DNA of 64,000 nt from Brochothrix thermosphacta DSM 20171 = FSL F6-1036 (GCF_036884295.1 NZ_CP145608.1:124001-188000), one strand, 5' to 3'; counted from the stretch's first letter, positions 1-10,312 are shown. Translations and numbers: made by a program. Notes: a model not told the origin generated them from the letters alone.

Positions 1-638
1 TTGTAGCTGTAATTGTTATCGTTGCGTTAGTTGTATTCGTACAACAAGCGTCACGTAAAATTCCTGTTCATTATTCAAAACGTGCGTCTACTCCGACTGC
101 CCCTCGTGGTGCTCAAGTATCGCATTTACCTTTGAAAGTGAACTCAGCAGGTGTTATTCCGGTTATCTTTGCTTCAGCGTTTATCATTACTCCTCAAACA
201 CTCTTGACCTTTGCGGATCAAGATAAAGGATGGGTACAAACATTAGGTAAAGTATTTAACCTTCAACAACCAGCAGGAATGGTATTATATGTTATCTTGA
301 TTCTTGCTTTCACATACTTCTATGCATTCATTCAAGTGAATCCAGAAAAAGTTGCTGAAAACTTACAAAAACAAGGTGGCTATGTACCAACAATTCGTCC
401 TGGTAAAGATACAGAAAAATATCTATCGTCAGTGCTTATGCGTTTGACATTCGTAGGTTCAATTTTCTTAGCAGCAATTGCAATCTTACCAACAATTGGA
501 ACACAGCTGTTTGGCTTACCTCAAGGCTTAGGCATTGGTGGAACATCACTACTTATCATGGTAGGGGTTGCGCTAGACACTATGAAACAATTAGAAGGAC
601 AACTTGTGAAACGTAACTATAGAGGATTTCTTAAGTAA
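1..638 (+). CDS. secY: Protein translocase subunit SecY, C-terminal part (5' end outside window)
   Basis: SecY is the pore-forming membrane subunit of the Sec translocon. The frame is open from base 3 and encodes the last 211 residues, about half of the usual 430. Long hydrophobic segments alternate with charged loops, including the typical [10 protein letters not shown] helix start and a C-terminal half ending in a basic tail. The gene is cut by the window edge, so no start can be assigned. It is followed by adk, the normal order of the spc operon in Firmicutes, which supports the call. Confidence 0.97.
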   Translation, partial: VAVIVIVALVVFVQQASRKIPVHYSKRASTPTAPRGAQVSHLPLKVNSAGVIPVIFASAFIITPQTLLTFADQDKGWVQTLGKVFNLQQPAGMVLYVILILAFTYFYAFIQVNPEKVAENLQKQGGYVPTIRPGKDTEKYLSSVLMRLTFVGSIFLAAIAILPTIGTQLFGLPQGLGIGGTSLLIMVGVALDTMKQLEGQLVKRNYRGFLK

Positions 639-645
639 GTGTTAA

Positions 646-1419
<774 letters not shown>

Positions 1420-1448
1420 TTGTTAAAACGCCCGAAGTCTAGTATAAT
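1420..1448 (+). promoter_or_regulatory. Promoter for infA-rpmJ-rpsM-rpsK-rpoA-rplQ
   Basis: TTGTTA at 1420-1425 and TATAAT at 1443-1448 are separated by exactly 17 bases. The -35 box begins right after the adk stop codon. Transcription from here would give infA a leader of about 190 bases and let the downstream part of the operon be expressed independently of secY-adk. Confidence 0.75.
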
Positions 1449-1643
1449 GGATAACTGGCAACGAATTGTTGAATTTTATTACTTTTATGTTGTAATGTGT
1501 TCAATTATACGTAGAAATAATGCGTCTTTTTCGTAAGATCCCGTTATTTTTAGAAGTGTCAAGTTGGTTAAGTAATAACTAAACTTCCGAACGGCGGATA
1601 AAGACGATTCCAAAGTTCAAGACAAAAAGGAGGTAACGAGGTA

Positions 1644-1862
1644 ATGGCGAAAGAAGATGTAATTGAGGTTGAAGGTGTAATTAAAGAAACTTTACCGAAC
1701 GCTATGTTTAAGGTTGAGTTAGAAAACGGTCATGCGGTACTTGCTACTATTTCAGGTAAGATTCGTATGCACTATATTCGTATTTTACCGGGGGACAAAG
1801 TAACTGTTGAACTTTCTCCGTACGATTTAACGCGCGGAAGAATAACATACCGTTTCAAATAA
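1644..1862 (+). CDS. infA: Translation initiation factor IF-1
   Basis: IF-1 binds the A site of the 30S subunit during initiation. The 72-residue protein is a single OB-fold of the standard family length and sequence, with a conserved [15 protein letters not shown] segment. AAGGAGGT lies 9 bases upstream of the ATG. It has its own strong promoter at 1420-1448 and a long leader. It is followed 35 bases later by rpmJ, the usual arrangement. Confidence 0.98.
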   Translation: MAKEDVIEVEGVIKETLPNAMFKVELENGHAVLATISGKIRMHYIRILPGDKVTVELSPYDLTRGRITYRFK

Positions 1863-1882
1863 TCTGAACTCCGGCATATTGA

Positions 1883-2011
<129 letters not shown>

Positions 2012-2032
2012 TAATTAGGGAGGTGCACATAA

Positions 2033-2398
2033 ATGGCACGTATTGCTGGAGTGGATGTTCCACGTGAAAAACGCATCGTTATTTCATTGACATACGTATT
2101 CGGTATTGGTACGACTACTGCTCAAAAAGTTTTAGAAGAAGCAGGCGTTAACCCAAATACTCGTACTCGTGATTTAACAGAAGACGAATTAACTAAAATT
2201 CGTGAAGTTGTTGATACAGTTAAAACAGAAGGTGACTTACGTCGTGAGGTCGCATTAGACATCAAACGTTTACAAGAAATCGGTTCTTTCCGAGGAATTC
2301 GTCACCGTCGTGGTTTACCTGTTCGTGGTCAAAACACGAAAAACAACGCTCGTACTCGTAAAGGTCCATCGAAATCTATCGCTGGTAAGAAAAAATAA
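2033..2398 (+). CDS. rpsM: 30S ribosomal protein S13
   Basis: S13 sits in the head of the small subunit and contacts the P-site tRNA and the 50S subunit. The 121-residue protein has the H2TH-like N-terminal region and the basic C-terminal tail with the [20 protein letters not shown] signature. GGGAGGTG precedes the ATG. It is 26 bases ahead of rpsK. Confidence 0.98.
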   Translation: MARIAGVDVPREKRIVISLTYVFGIGTTTAQKVLEEAGVNPNTRTRDLTEDELTKIREVVDTVKTEGDLRREVALDIKRLQEIGSFRGIRHRRGLPVRGQNTKNNARTRKGPSKSIAGKKK

Positions 2399-2424
2399 TA
2401 ATAAGCAAGGAGGTCAACTAACAA

Positions 2425-2814
2425 ATGGCACGTAAAACAAACACTCGTAAACGTCGTGTGAAAAAGAATGTTGAATCTGGTATTGCACATATCCGTTCTA
2501 CTTTCAATAACACTATCGTTACATTAACAGATATGCAAGGAAACGCTTTAGCTTGGTCAAGTTCAGGTTCATTAGGTTTCCGTGGTTCTAAAAAATCAAC
2601 ACCGTTCGCTGCTCAAATGGCTGCAGAAACTGCTGCTAAAGTAGGTATGGAACATGGTTTGAAAACATTGGAAGTAACAGTTAAAGGTCCTGGTTCAGGT
2701 CGTGAAGCTGCTATCCGTGCTTTACAAGCTGTTGGTCTTGAAGTAACTGCTATTAAAGATGTTACTCCAATTCCTCACAATGGTTGTCGACCACCAAAAC
2801 GTCGTCGTGTATAA
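2425..2814 (+). CDS. rpsK: 30S ribosomal protein S11
   Basis: S11 is part of the 30S platform near the mRNA exit. It has 129 residues, with the family signature running into the C-terminal [22 protein letters not shown] is located before the ATG. It is followed by 77 bases and then rpoA, the standard alpha operon order. Confidence 0.98.
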   Translation: MARKTNTRKRRVKKNVESGIAHIRSTFNNTIVTLTDMQGNALAWSSSGSLGFRGSKKSTPFAAQMAAETAAKVGMEHGLKTLEVTVKGPGSGREAAIRALQAVGLEVTAIKDVTPIPHNGCRPPKRRRV

Positions 2815-2891
2815 TTAACAATTGAACATTGCTTTAATTACTAAATTATATTCAAATTGTAACAAGACGTTTATCATGGGAGGTATAATAA

Positions 2892-3836
2892 ATGATCGAA
2901 ATTGAAAAGCCGAAAATTGAAACGATTGAGATCAGTGAAGATAGCCGTTATGGGAAGTTCGTCATTGAACCACTAGAACGCGGTTATGGTATCACTTTAG
3001 GCAACTCCTTGCGTCGTATCCTTTTATCTTCATTACCAGGTGCAGCGGTTACTTCTATCCAAGCAGACACAGTTTTACATGAATTCTCAGCAATTGATGG
3101 TGTCGTTGAAGATGTAACACGTATTATCTTGAACTTGAAGAAACTTGCTTTGAAAATCTATTCTGATGATGAAAAAACATTAGAAATCGATGTTCAAGGA
3201 CCAGGTGTGGTTACGGCAGCTGATATTAACTTTGATAGTGATGTTGAAATCTTAAATCCAGATTTACATATTGCAACTCTTAGTGAAAATGCACATTTCC
3301 ATATGCGCTTGCATGCAAGTCGCGGTCGTGGATACCGTCCAGCTGATCAAAACAAACGCGAAGATATGCCAATTGGTGTTTTACCAATCGATTCTATCTT
3401 TACGCCAATTCTTAAAGCTAACTACCAAGTTGAAAATACTCGTGTAGGTCAAAATCCTGATTTTGACAAATTAACGTTTGACTTAACTACTGATGGAAGC
3501 ATCGGCGTTAAAGAAGCGATTAGTTTAGCTGCTAAAATCTTAACGGAGCATTTGAACATCTTTGTTAACTTAACAGATGAAGCTCAAAATGCAGAAATTA
3601 TGATTGAAAAAGAAGAGAGTAAAAAAGAAAAAGTGCTCGAAATGACAATCGAAGAACTCGATTTATCAGTTCGTTCATACAACTGTCTAAAACGTGCTGG
3701 TATTAATACTGTGCAAGAATTAGCAGATAAATCGGAAGAGGATATGATGAAAGTACGTAACCTTGGACGTAAATCACTTGAAGAAGTTAAGGTTAAATTA
3801 ACTGATTTAGGATTAGGTCTTCGTAACGAAGATTAA
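2892..3836 (+). CDS. rpoA: DNA-directed RNA polymerase subunit alpha
   Basis: The alpha subunit dimerises to nucleate RNA polymerase assembly. At 314 residues it has the usual length. The N-terminal assembly domain occupies about residues 1-225 ([17 protein letters not shown] motif), followed by a charged linker and the C-terminal domain at about 245-310 with the helix-hairpin-helix that contacts UP elements and activators ([26 protein letters not shown]). GGGAGG lies upstream of the ATG. Confidence 0.98.
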   Translation: MIEIEKPKIETIEISEDSRYGKFVIEPLERGYGITLGNSLRRILLSSLPGAAVTSIQADTVLHEFSAIDGVVEDVTRIILNLKKLALKIYSDDEKTLEIDVQGPGVVTAADINFDSDVEILNPDLHIATLSENAHFHMRLHASRGRGYRPADQNKREDMPIGVLPIDSIFTPILKANYQVENTRVGQNPDFDKLTFDLTTDGSIGVKEAISLAAKILTEHLNIFVNLTDEAQNAEIMIEKEESKKEKVLEMTIEELDLSVRSYNCLKRAGINTVQELADKSEEDMMKVRNLGRKSLEEVKVKLTDLGLGLRNED

Positions 3837-3856
3837 TTAAAGGAGGCAAAACACTA

Positions 3857-4267
3857 ATGTGTTACCGTAAATTAGGCCGTACAAGCTCGCAACGTAAAGC
3901 TATGTTACGTGATTTAGCAACAGACTTAATTATCAACGAACGCATCGAAACTACTGAAGCTCGCGCTAAAGAACTTCGTAAACTTGTTGAAAAATTAATC
4001 ACTGCTGGTAAACGTGGAGATTTAAGCGCTCGTCGTCGTGCAGCTGCAATCGTACGCCATGAAATCGTAGGTTATGTAGAAAAAGAAGTTACAGATAAAG
4101 AAGGAAACACAGTGACTAAGGAACGTCCAGTATATGCATTGCAAAAATTATTTGATGATGTAGCAGGTCGTTACACAGAACGTCAAGGTGGTTACACTCG
4201 TATCTATAAAAAAGGTCAACGTCGTGGCGATGGCGCACCAGTTGTCATTATTGAATTGGTAAAATAA
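3857..4267 (+). CDS. rplQ: 50S ribosomal protein L17
   Basis: L17 lies near the peptide exit tunnel. The 136-residue protein begins with the family signature ([20 protein letters not shown]). It is about 15 residues longer than many L17 proteins because of a charged insertion around residues 75-95 ([13 protein letters not shown]), a form also known in other Bacilli. AAGGAGG precedes the ATG. It closes the alpha operon and is followed by a terminator. Confidence 0.97.
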   Translation: MCYRKLGRTSSQRKAMLRDLATDLIINERIETTEARAKELRKLVEKLITAGKRGDLSARRRAAAIVRHEIVGYVEKEVTDKEGNTVTKERPVYALQKLFDDVAGRYTERQGGYTRIYKKGQRRGDGAPVVIIELVK

Positions 4268-4353
4268 TACAAATTCGATCATTTATATGAAAACGTCTAA
4301 AGCATTGGCGTGTTATGATAAGGTGATTGATTTATTCATCATCTTGTCTAGCG

Positions 4354-4403
4354 CTGTTGTGCTTCTTAATTCTTTGCGGAGACTAAGGAGCACGGCTTTT
4401 TTT
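4354..4403 (+). terminator. Rho-independent terminator after rplQ
   Basis: GTGCTTCTTA pairs with TAAGGAGCAC around a 15-base loop, and the hairpin is followed by a run of seven T. It ends the long ribosomal protein transcript. Confidence 0.8.
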
Positions 4404-4490
4404 GTTTTTAAAATGTGAGAATATAATTTGGCTTTTGAAAATCGATCTATTCGATGGACAAAGGTCCTTTTTATATTTCCAGAAAAAAAG

Positions 4491-4540
4491 AGTGATTTGT
4501 TATCTTTTTTTATAGAAAGTTAACAAATCAGTCTTTTTTG
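4491..4540. terminator. Second, probably bidirectional terminator hairpin before ecfA1
   Basis: GATTTGTTA (4494-4502) pairs with TAACAAATC (4521-4529). The stem is flanked by A-rich sequence on the left and a six-T run on the right, so it can work on either strand. With the hairpin at 4354 it fills the 342-base gap between rplQ and ecfA1; the only other feature seen there is the ecfA1 promoter. Confidence 0.65.
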
Positions 4541-4542
4541 CG

Positions 4543-4570
4543 TTGTTTTTTTTGATGAACGTGTTAGAAT
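4543..4570 (+). promoter_or_regulatory. Probable promoter of ecfA1-ecfA2-ecfT-truA
   Basis: TTGTTT (4543-4548) and TAGAAT (4565-4570) are 16 bases apart, about 40 bases upstream of the ecfA1 start codon and directly after a terminator hairpin. The -35 lies in a T-rich tract, so the assignment is moderate. Confidence 0.5.
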
Positions 4571-4609
4571 AACAGTTAATAATGACATTTTTTGATAGAG
4601 GAGAACTCA

Positions 4610-5455
4610 ATGAACACAAAAGATATAGTAACTTTGGAGAACATTTCGTTTTATTATGATACAGAACCAGAGAAACAAGTGTTACATGATGTTTCACTTC
4701 AAGTTAAACATGGTGAGTGGTTAGCGATTGTGGGGCATAATGGATCTGGTAAATCGACAATGGCAAAAATTATCAATGGACTTTTGTTTGCGCAGTCAGG
4801 TAATGTGACGATTGCTGGCTATGATATGACCGAAGAAAACATTTGGGACATTCGCCGTCAAGTGGGAATGGTTTTTCAAAACCCTGATAATCAATTTGTC
4901 GGAGCTACTGTTCAGGATGATGTTGCTTTCGGATTAGAGAATAATGGTATCGCTCAAGTCGAGATGGTGGAACGGGTTGCTCAAGCGCTCGCTGACGTCG
5001 GTATGACAGGTTTTGAAACATATGAACCTATTCGCCTGTCTGGGGGTCAAAAACAGCGTGTAGCGATAGCTGGAGTGGTTGCATTGCGCCCTCAGCTCAT
5101 TATCTTAGATGAAGCGACATCTATGCTTGACCCTGAAGGTCGAGAAAGTGTATTAGCAACGATTAAGCGTCTAAAAGAGCAACATGATTTAACAGTTATC
5201 TCAATCACACATGATTTGGAAGAAGCGAGTTTAGCGGACCGTATGATTGTGATGAATAAAGGCGAGTATATGATGGAAGGTCATCCCTCAGCTATTTTTA
5301 AAGAAACAGAAAAATTACAAGCAATTGGATTAGATGTCCCATTTGTTAATCAATTGCAAAACGATCTAAGTAGACAAGGCTTCGTTTTCGAAGATGTTTA
5401 TTTTTCGGAAGGAGAATTAGTGAACGCCTTATGCCAATTACGTTTGAAAAAGTAG
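4610..5455 (+). CDS. ecfA1: Energy-coupling factor transporter ATP-binding protein EcfA1
   Basis: EcfA1 is one of two ATPases that power the shared ECF module for vitamin uptake. The product has 281 residues. Visible motifs are Walker A GHNGSGKST, the Q-loop VFQNPDNQF, the signature LSGGQKQRVAIA, and Walker B LIILDEATSMLDP. The frame is open to a TTG at 4592, but GAGGAG lies 6 bases before the ATG at 4610, so that start is chosen. The 3' end overlaps ecfA2 by 25 bases, suggesting translational coupling. As a group II module it would serve unlinked S components such as BioY in this window. Confidence 0.95.
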   Translation: MNTKDIVTLENISFYYDTEPEKQVLHDVSLQVKHGEWLAIVGHNGSGKSTMAKIINGLLFAQSGNVTIAGYDMTEENIWDIRRQVGMVFQNPDNQFVGATVQDDVAFGLENNGIAQVEMVERVAQALADVGMTGFETYEPIRLSGGQKQRVAIAGVVALRPQLIILDEATSMLDPEGRESVLATIKRLKEQHDLTVISITHDLEEASLADRMIVMNKGEYMMEGHPSAIFKETEKLQAIGLDVPFVNQLQNDLSRQGFVFEDVYFSEGELVNALCQLRLKK

Positions 5456-6303
5456 GATACACGTACCAAGTCGGTGGTCCGTTTGAGAAAACAGCATTGA
5501 AAGACATTTCTTTTTCTGTGGAAGACGGGACTTATACGGCGATTGTCGGTCATACTGGTTCTGGTAAATCAACTCTGTTACAACATCTAAATGTGATATT
5601 GCAACCAACTGCGGGGAAAGTTATTTTTGATTCACGTGAAATTATTGCGGGTCAAAAATATAAAAACTTAAAAGAAATTCGTCAAAAAATTGGTGTTGTT
5701 TTTCAGTTTCCAGAAGCACAGTTATTTGAAGAAACAGTTGTGAAAGATATCATGTTTGGACCAATGAACTTTGGTGTATCAAAAGAAGATGCGAAAAAAC
5801 GTGCAGAAAGCTTATTGCCAATCGTTGGCTTGCCAGAAAGTATTAAAGAAAGTTCGCCGTTTGAATTATCAGGCGGACAAATGCGTCGTGTAGCGATTGC
5901 AGGAGTGTTGGCGATGGAACCTGACATCTTAGTCCTAGATGAGCCAACTGCTGGCTTAGACCCGCGTGGACGTCGTGAAATGATGGATCTTTTTAATCGT
6001 TTACACAAGGAACAAAACATTACGATTATTTTGGTTACACATAATATGGATGATGTGGCAGAATTTGCCGATAAGATGATTGTGTTACAAGCGGGTAAAG
6101 TGAGTGCTGTTGGCGAACCACGTGCATTGTTTGCAGAAGATGAGCGCATGCATGGTTTGGCAATTGGACAACCGAGTGCACTCGTTGTACAACGTCAAAT
6201 TGAAGCACAAACAGCTGAAAAATGGCCGGTGACCTGTTTAACACGGGCAGAATTAGTGGCGTATTTAACGACTGATTGGCGAGGGGGACAAAACGATGAA
6301 TAA
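5431..6303 (+). CDS. ecfA2: Energy-coupling factor transporter ATP-binding protein EcfA2
   Basis: Second ATPase of the ECF module, 290 residues. Walker A GHTGSGKST, the Q-loop VFQFPEAQLFE, the signature LSGGQMRRVAIA and Walker B ILVLDEPTAGLDP are all present. It starts inside the end of ecfA1 and overlaps ecfT by 8 bases. The gene pair with ecfT downstream is diagnostic for the EcfAA'T complex. Confidence 0.95.
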   Translation: MPITFEKVGYTYQVGGPFEKTALKDISFSVEDGTYTAIVGHTGSGKSTLLQHLNVILQPTAGKVIFDSREIIAGQKYKNLKEIRQKIGVVFQFPEAQLFEETVVKDIMFGPMNFGVSKEDAKKRAESLLPIVGLPESIKESSPFELSGGQMRRVAIAGVLAMEPDILVLDEPTAGLDPRGRREMMDLFNRLHKEQNITIILVTHNMDDVAEFADKMIVLQAGKVSAVGEPRALFAEDERMHGLAIGQPSALVVQRQIEAQTAEKWPVTCLTRAELVAYLTTDWRGGQNDE

Positions 6304-7093
6304 TATGATTTTGGGTCGTTTTATTCCGGGGAACTCGTGGCTACACCGCATTGATGCGCGTGCAAAATTAATGGCGGTTATGTATTTTATTATCATGGTC
6401 TTTTTTGCGAATAACATCTGGACGTATGCTTTATCCTTCGTTTTGGTATTAGCGCTCTTATATATTTCGAAAGTACCGTTTTTGTTCTTTATCAAAGGAT
6501 TACGCCCGATATTGTTTCTTATTTTGCTTACCGTTATTTTACAACTATTTTTCACAAAAGATGGGAATGTGCTGTGGCATATTGGGCCGTTGTATATCAC
6601 TGATTTTGGTATTCGTAACGCGATATTTATTGCGCTGCGTTTTGTGCTCATTATCTTTATGACAACACTCTTATCCTTAACAACAAGCCCAATCGAATTA
6701 ACAGATGCGATTGAAGCGTTATTAAATCCTTTACGAAAAATCAAATTCCCTGTGCACGAGATGGCATTAATGCTGAGTATCGCATTACGTTTTATCCCCA
6801 CGTTGATGGATGAAGCTGAAAAAATAATGATGGCTCAAAAATCTCGTGGTGTTGAATTTAACAGTGGCTCTCTTCTGGCCCGTGTAAAAGCAATTATTCC
6901 GTTATTGATACCGCTCTTTATCAGCGCTTTTAAACGCGCGGAAGATTTAGCAATTGCGATGGAAGCTCGTGGTTACCATGGCGGAGAAGGGCGCACAAAG
7001 TACCGCATTTTAAAATGGGAAGCACGTGATACACTACTGATACTAATTATGGTGTGTTACACAATAGCACTCTTTATGTTGCGAGGAGGTTAG
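6296..7093 (+). CDS. ecfT: Energy-coupling factor transporter transmembrane protein EcfT
   Basis: EcfT is the membrane scaffold that joins the ATPases to the substrate-binding S components. The 265-residue protein has several transmembrane helices at the N-terminal side and end, and the two cytoplasmic coupling-helix motifs ending in Ala-Arg-Gly (AQKSRGVEF and AMEARGYHGG), which contact EcfA1 and EcfA2. It overlaps ecfA2 by 8 bases and lies 3 bases before truA. Confidence 0.95.
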   Translation: MNNMILGRFIPGNSWLHRIDARAKLMAVMYFIIMVFFANNIWTYALSFVLVLALLYISKVPFLFFIKGLRPILFLILLTVILQLFFTKDGNVLWHIGPLYITDFGIRNAIFIALRFVLIIFMTTLLSLTTSPIELTDAIEALLNPLRKIKFPVHEMALMLSIALRFIPTLMDEAEKIMMAQKSRGVEFNSGSLLARVKAIIPLLIPLFISAFKRAEDLAIAMEARGYHGGEGRTKYRILKWEARDTLLILIMVCYTIALFMLRGG

Positions 7094-7096
7094 TAT

Positions 7097-7855
7097 ATGA
7101 CACGTTATAAAGCAGTGATTCAGTATGATGGTTCAGGCTTTTTAGGCTATCAAATTCAAGCAACAGGTCGGACAGTTCAAGAAGAAATTCAAAAGGCATT
7201 AACAAAAATGCATAAAGGGCAAAAGACGGTGGTCAATGCATCAGGCCGCACCGATACAGGTGTTCATGCAAAAGGCCAAGTGATCCATTGGGATTCACCC
7301 TTCAGTATTCCTGTTGAAGGGTATTATCGTGGATTGGAGACGTTGACACCAGATGATATTGCAATTGTGTCAGTTGAAGAAGTCGCGGCTGATTTTCATG
7401 CGCGTTACGATGTTAGTGGTAAGGAATACCGTTATTTTGTGAAACGTTCACCACAACATGATCCTTTTTCCCGTCATTATGCATTGCGCTATCCATTTGA
7501 TTTGGATGAGTCATTAATGAATCAAGCTGCACGTATTTTGGAAGGGGAACATGACTTTACAAGTTTTTGTTCTGCTCGAACAGATCGTGAAAGTAAGGTC
7601 CGTAATCTCTACGCAATTAAAATAATGCCCACAGAAGATGGTTGGATTTTCTCTTTCTCAGGCAGTGGTTTTTTATATAATATGGTGCGTATTTTAGTCG
7701 GTGCGTTACTGTACGTTGGGCAAAAAAAATTAACACCTGCGGAAATTAAAGTTGCGCTCGATAAAAAAGATCGAACTGCTTTAGTGAGTAGGACTGCACC
7801 ACCACAGGCGTTATATTTATGGGAAGTTTTTTATGAGAAGGATAATAAAAAATAA
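7097..7855 (+). CDS. truA: tRNA pseudouridine(38-40) synthase TruA
   Basis: TruA converts U38-U40 of the tRNA anticodon stem to pseudouridine. The 252-residue protein has the catalytic Asp in [11 protein letters not shown] (about residues 50-60) and the conserved [14 protein letters not shown] near the end. GGAGG lies before the ATG. It is the last gene of the ecfA1-ecfA2-ecfT-truA transcript, as in Bacillus and Listeria. Confidence 0.96.
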   Translation: MTRYKAVIQYDGSGFLGYQIQATGRTVQEEIQKALTKMHKGQKTVVNASGRTDTGVHAKGQVIHWDSPFSIPVEGYYRGLETLTPDDIAIVSVEEVAADFHARYDVSGKEYRYFVKRSPQHDPFSRHYALRYPFDLDESLMNQAARILEGEHDFTSFCSARTDRESKVRNLYAIKIMPTEDGWIFSFSGSGFLYNMVRILVGALLYVGQKKLTPAEIKVALDKKDRTALVSRTAPPQALYLWEVFYEKDNKK

Positions 7856-7866
7856 TAATGTGATGC

Positions 7867-7895
7867 TTGACTTAAGAGGTGAAACATTGTAGTAT
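7867..7895 (+). promoter_or_regulatory. Promoter of rplM-rpsI
   Basis: TTGACT (7867-7872) and TAGTAT (7890-7895) are separated by 17 bases. Transcription would begin near 7902 and leave about 110 bases of leader before rplM. Confidence 0.7.
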
Positions 7896-7901
7896 TGAAT
7901 A

Positions 7902-7990
7902 TGGTATTGTTTACCCCATGATAAGCCCCGGAAACTTATTATGCTTATATAACAATGACAGAGTTTTTAAATAAAAAAAAAGAATGAATT
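7902..7990 (+). promoter_or_regulatory. Candidate L13 leader (ribosomal protein autoregulatory RNA)
   Basis: The rplM-rpsI mRNA of low-GC Gram-positives is known to carry a short structured leader, presumably bound by L13. Here the leader holds ATAAG (7920-7924) and CTTAT (7935-7939) as a short stem, and further pairing between ATAAG and the later GCTTATAT is possible. The call rests mainly on position and known family behaviour; no covariance search was possible. Confidence 0.5.
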
Positions 7991-8012
7991 TATCATTTAG
8001 GAGGCAAAACAA

Positions 8013-8450
8013 ATGCGCACAACATATATGGCAAAATCAGGCGAAGTACAACGTGACTGGTATGTCGTAGATGCAACTGACGTTCCACTTGGTCGTTTAT
8101 CAAGTGAAGTCGCTGCAATCTTACGCGGTAAAAACAAACCAACTTTCACACCACACATCGATACTGGTGACTTCGTTATCATTATCAACGCTGAAAAAAT
8201 CGCTTTAACAGGTAACAAAGCTGATGGGAAAATTTACTACCGTCACTCTGGTTACGCAGGTGGTTTAAAATCAATTACTGCTGGTGAACTTCGTACAAAC
8301 CGTCCTGACCGTTTGTTAGAATTATCAATCAAAGGTATGTTACCAAAAACAACTTTAGGCCGTAAACAATTTACAAAATTGAACGTGTACGCTGGTACTG
8401 AACATCCACATGCTGCTCAATCACCAGTTGAATACAAAGTACGCGGATAA
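8013..8450 (+). CDS. rplM: 50S ribosomal protein L13
   Basis: L13 is an early-assembly protein of the large subunit. It has 145 residues, the standard length. It begins [21 protein letters not shown], followed by the conserved [20 protein letters not shown] and the later [20 protein letters not shown] precedes the ATG. It is cotranscribed with rpsI 18 bases downstream. Confidence 0.98.
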   Translation: MRTTYMAKSGEVQRDWYVVDATDVPLGRLSSEVAAILRGKNKPTFTPHIDTGDFVIIINAEKIALTGNKADGKIYYRHSGYAGGLKSITAGELRTNRPDRLLELSIKGMLPKTTLGRKQFTKLNVYAGTEHPHAAQSPVEYKVRG

Positions 8451-8468
8451 TAGGAGGAGAAAAATAAT

Positions 8469-8861
8469 ATGACACAAGTACAATATTATGGAACTGGTCG
8501 TCGTAAAAGCTCTGTTGCCCGTGTTCGTTTAGTTCCTGGCGATGGTACAATTACAATCAATGGCCGCGATGTAGAAAACTACATCCCATTCGAAGTTTTA
8601 CGTTCAGTTATCAAACAACCTTTAACTCTTACTGAAACTGTAGGTAACTACAATGTTTTCGTAAACGTTGATGGTGGTGGATACACTGGTCAAGCAGGAG
8701 CTATCCGTCACGGTGTTGCTCGTGCGTTATTACAAGTAGATCCTGAATACCGTTCAACTCTTAAACAAGCTGGTCTCTTAACTCGTGACCCTCGTATGAA
8801 AGAACGTAAAAAACCAGGTCTTAAAGGTGCACGTCGTGCTCCTCAATTCTCAAAACGTTAA
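8469..8861 (+). CDS. rpsI: 30S ribosomal protein S9
   Basis: S9 is a head protein of the 30S subunit whose C-terminal tail reaches the P-site tRNA. The 130-residue protein has the [14 protein letters not shown] start and ends in the invariant basic tail with QFSKR. TAGGAGGAG precedes the ATG. It is followed by a terminator. Confidence 0.98.
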   Translation: MTQVQYYGTGRRKSSVARVRLVPGDGTITINGRDVENYIPFEVLRSVIKQPLTLTETVGNYNVFVNVDGGGYTGQAGAIRHGVARALLQVDPEYRSTLKQAGLLTRDPRMKERKKPGLKGARRAPQFSKR

Positions 8862-8873
8862 TAACAACTTTTG

Positions 8874-8910
8874 GATGTTTCGCACAATTTTGTTGCGAAG
8901 CATCTTTTTT
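8874..8910 (+). terminator. Terminator after rpsI
   Basis: GATGTTTCGC pairs with GCGAAGCATC (one G-T pair) around an 11-base loop, followed by six T. Confidence 0.85.
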
Positions 8911-8976
8911 ATTTAGATAAGTAGAAATGAATTTTATTTATTGTAAAAAACATTCGAAATAAAGGTGGTATGGAAG

Positions 8977-9114
8977 ATGGATAAACAGGCAAAAGAGAAA
9001 TTATTAGAGTTGATTAAAAAGAAAAAAACCGGTGGCGGTAGATCGAAAAAGATGGCTGCACCAAAGAATGATGTGAAGAATATGCGTAGTGGTCCACATA
9101 TTTTTAATAAGTAG
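8977..9114 (+). CDS. Small basic protein of unknown function (45 aa)
   Basis: A 45-residue open frame with an AAAGGTGG ribosome binding site 8 bases before the ATG. The product is very basic: an N-terminal helix rich in Lys, Glu and Leu is followed by KKKKTGGGRSKK and a C-terminal tail PHIFNK. It has no hydrophobic segment, cysteine or recognisable domain. Its own terminator lies 13 bases downstream, and it sits alone between rpsI and a gap, so it looks like a real independent small gene. The composition would suit RNA or ribosome binding, but that is inference only. Confidence 0.7.
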   Translation: MDKQAKEKLLELIKKKKTGGGRSKKMAAPKNDVKNMRSGPHIFNK

Positions 9115-9126
9115 GAGAAGTATTGA

Positions 9127-9155
9127 AGCATCGGCTATTGGCGGGTGCTTTTTTT
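9127..9155 (+). terminator. Terminator after the 45-aa ORF
   Basis: AGCATC (9127-9132) pairs with GGTGCT (9144-9149), with one G-T pair, and is followed by a seven-T run. Confidence 0.7.
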
Positions 9156-9456
9156 AATTGGAGTCAGTGTTAAATAACGTTGTTTTCCAAAAAAAAGTAA
9201 AATAAGTCATTTTTGCAGCTGCCTTTTTTGGTAGCTGTTTATTTTTAGTCGTTTTTTACGTGAGGGAAGTTGCTGCGGTGACTTAATTTTTCAGTGATTT
9301 TAAAAATGTCGCTATTTTTTGCGGAAAATAACCATCAGTAAAATTTAACCAACACCGTAAATGATAGAGGCCTTGTTTATGTGGAAAAATGTAAACTAGC
9401 CCGAAAATGATAACTTTGTTAAACTAAGAGCAGTTAATTTTTAAGGGGGCATAAAA
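9156..9456. other. AT-rich gap without a gene, with one hairpin
   Basis: About 300 bases with no open frame that has a ribosome binding site. CAGCTGCC (9216-9223) and GGTAGCTG (9230-9237) form a tight hairpin followed by a T-rich stretch, so it may be another terminator. I see no clear sigma-A promoter for the MazG-like gene. Confidence 0.5.
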
Positions 9457-9780
9457 ATGGATGTAAAAGAATTTCAACAATGGGTGAGTGATTATTACGA
9501 AAAACGTGGTTGGTCGGAGCTAGATATCTTTGTTCGCATTGGTTTTTTAGCAGAAGAAACAGGTGAAGTTGCGCGTGCGATTAGAGCATTAGAAATTGGT
9601 CGTGACCGGCCGGACGAGATTGTTACATCTGTGGAGCAAAATAAAGCTAACTTAGTTGAGGAATTGGGCGATGTTTTGGGTAATGTAATCGTCATTGCAA
9701 ATAAATATAATATTTCATTAGAAGAGGTATTTAGCTCTCATAAAGAAAAATTGGCTAAACGTTATGCCAAAGAAGAATAA
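9457..9780 (+). CDS. MazG-like nucleotide pyrophosphohydrolase
   Basis: A 107-residue all-alpha protein of the MazG / dUTPase-like NTP pyrophosphatase superfamily, which hydrolyses NTPs or dNTPs to NMP and pyrophosphate. The two metal-binding helix motifs are visible: EETGE around residues 33-37 and EELGDVL around residues 68-74. It is a single-domain form, shorter than E. coli MazG (about 260 residues). AAGGGGG precedes the ATG. It is followed by a Nudix hydrolase 38 bases later, so the two may act together in nucleotide pool cleaning, though the true substrate is unknown. Confidence 0.85.
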   Translation: MDVKEFQQWVSDYYEKRGWSELDIFVRIGFLAEETGEVARAIRALEIGRDRPDEIVTSVEQNKANLVEELGDVLGNVIVIANKYNISLEEVFSSHKEKLAKRYAKEE

Positions 9781-9817
9781 TGGGCTCGGGTTTATTAAAT
9801 GAGTAGGAGGTGAGAGC

Positions 9818-10312
9818 GTGTCATTATTAAAAACACATTTCGGTGTTTACGCCGTTTTTTTTCAAGAAGATAAATTGTTATGTATCAATAAAGCAACTGG
9901 GCCTTATCGATATCGTTATGATCTACCTGGCGGCAGTCAAAAAAGTGGTGAAAGTTTAATTGAAACATTAGCACGTGAAGTTCTGGAGGAAACAGGTTAT
10001 GAAGTAATTACGAATGAGAACAATCGTTGTTATGACGTATTTGTAAAAGAAGAAGGAACGGCTCTAACGGTTCATCACATGTTTGTTCTGTTTGATATAA
10101 AAGCTAAAGCCATTCATGATAAAGTTGCACAATTACAATGTGAAGTTAATGATTCTGCTGGTTTTGAATGGATCGGTCTTAATAAGTTAAATAGCGACAA
10201 TGCGTCGCCACTTGTACTTAAAGTGCTACAAGAACAAAAAAATGATAAGACAACGAATATAAATGAAGCTGTACATTATGAAGCATGGGAAGTTAAAGCT
10301 GATAATTGCTAA
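9818..10312 (+). CDS. Nudix hydrolase
   Basis: A 164-residue Nudix family protein. The Nudix box GX5EX7REUXEEXGU is complete: GSQKSGE ... REVLEETGY at about residues 44-66. The preceding segment (GPYRYRYDLPGG) gives the usual lead-in strand. Nudix enzymes cleave nucleoside diphosphates linked to other groups; the substrate cannot be read from the sequence. It starts with GTG, preceded by AGGAGGTG at good distance. A perfect palindrome terminator lies 55 bases downstream. Confidence 0.88.
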   Translation: MSLLKTHFGVYAVFFQEDKLLCINKATGPYRYRYDLPGGSQKSGESLIETLAREVLEETGYEVITNENNRCYDVFVKEEGTALTVHHMFVLFDIKAKAIHDKVAQLQCEVNDSAGFEWIGLNKLNSDNASPLVLKVLQEQKNDKTTNINEAVHYEAWEVKADNC

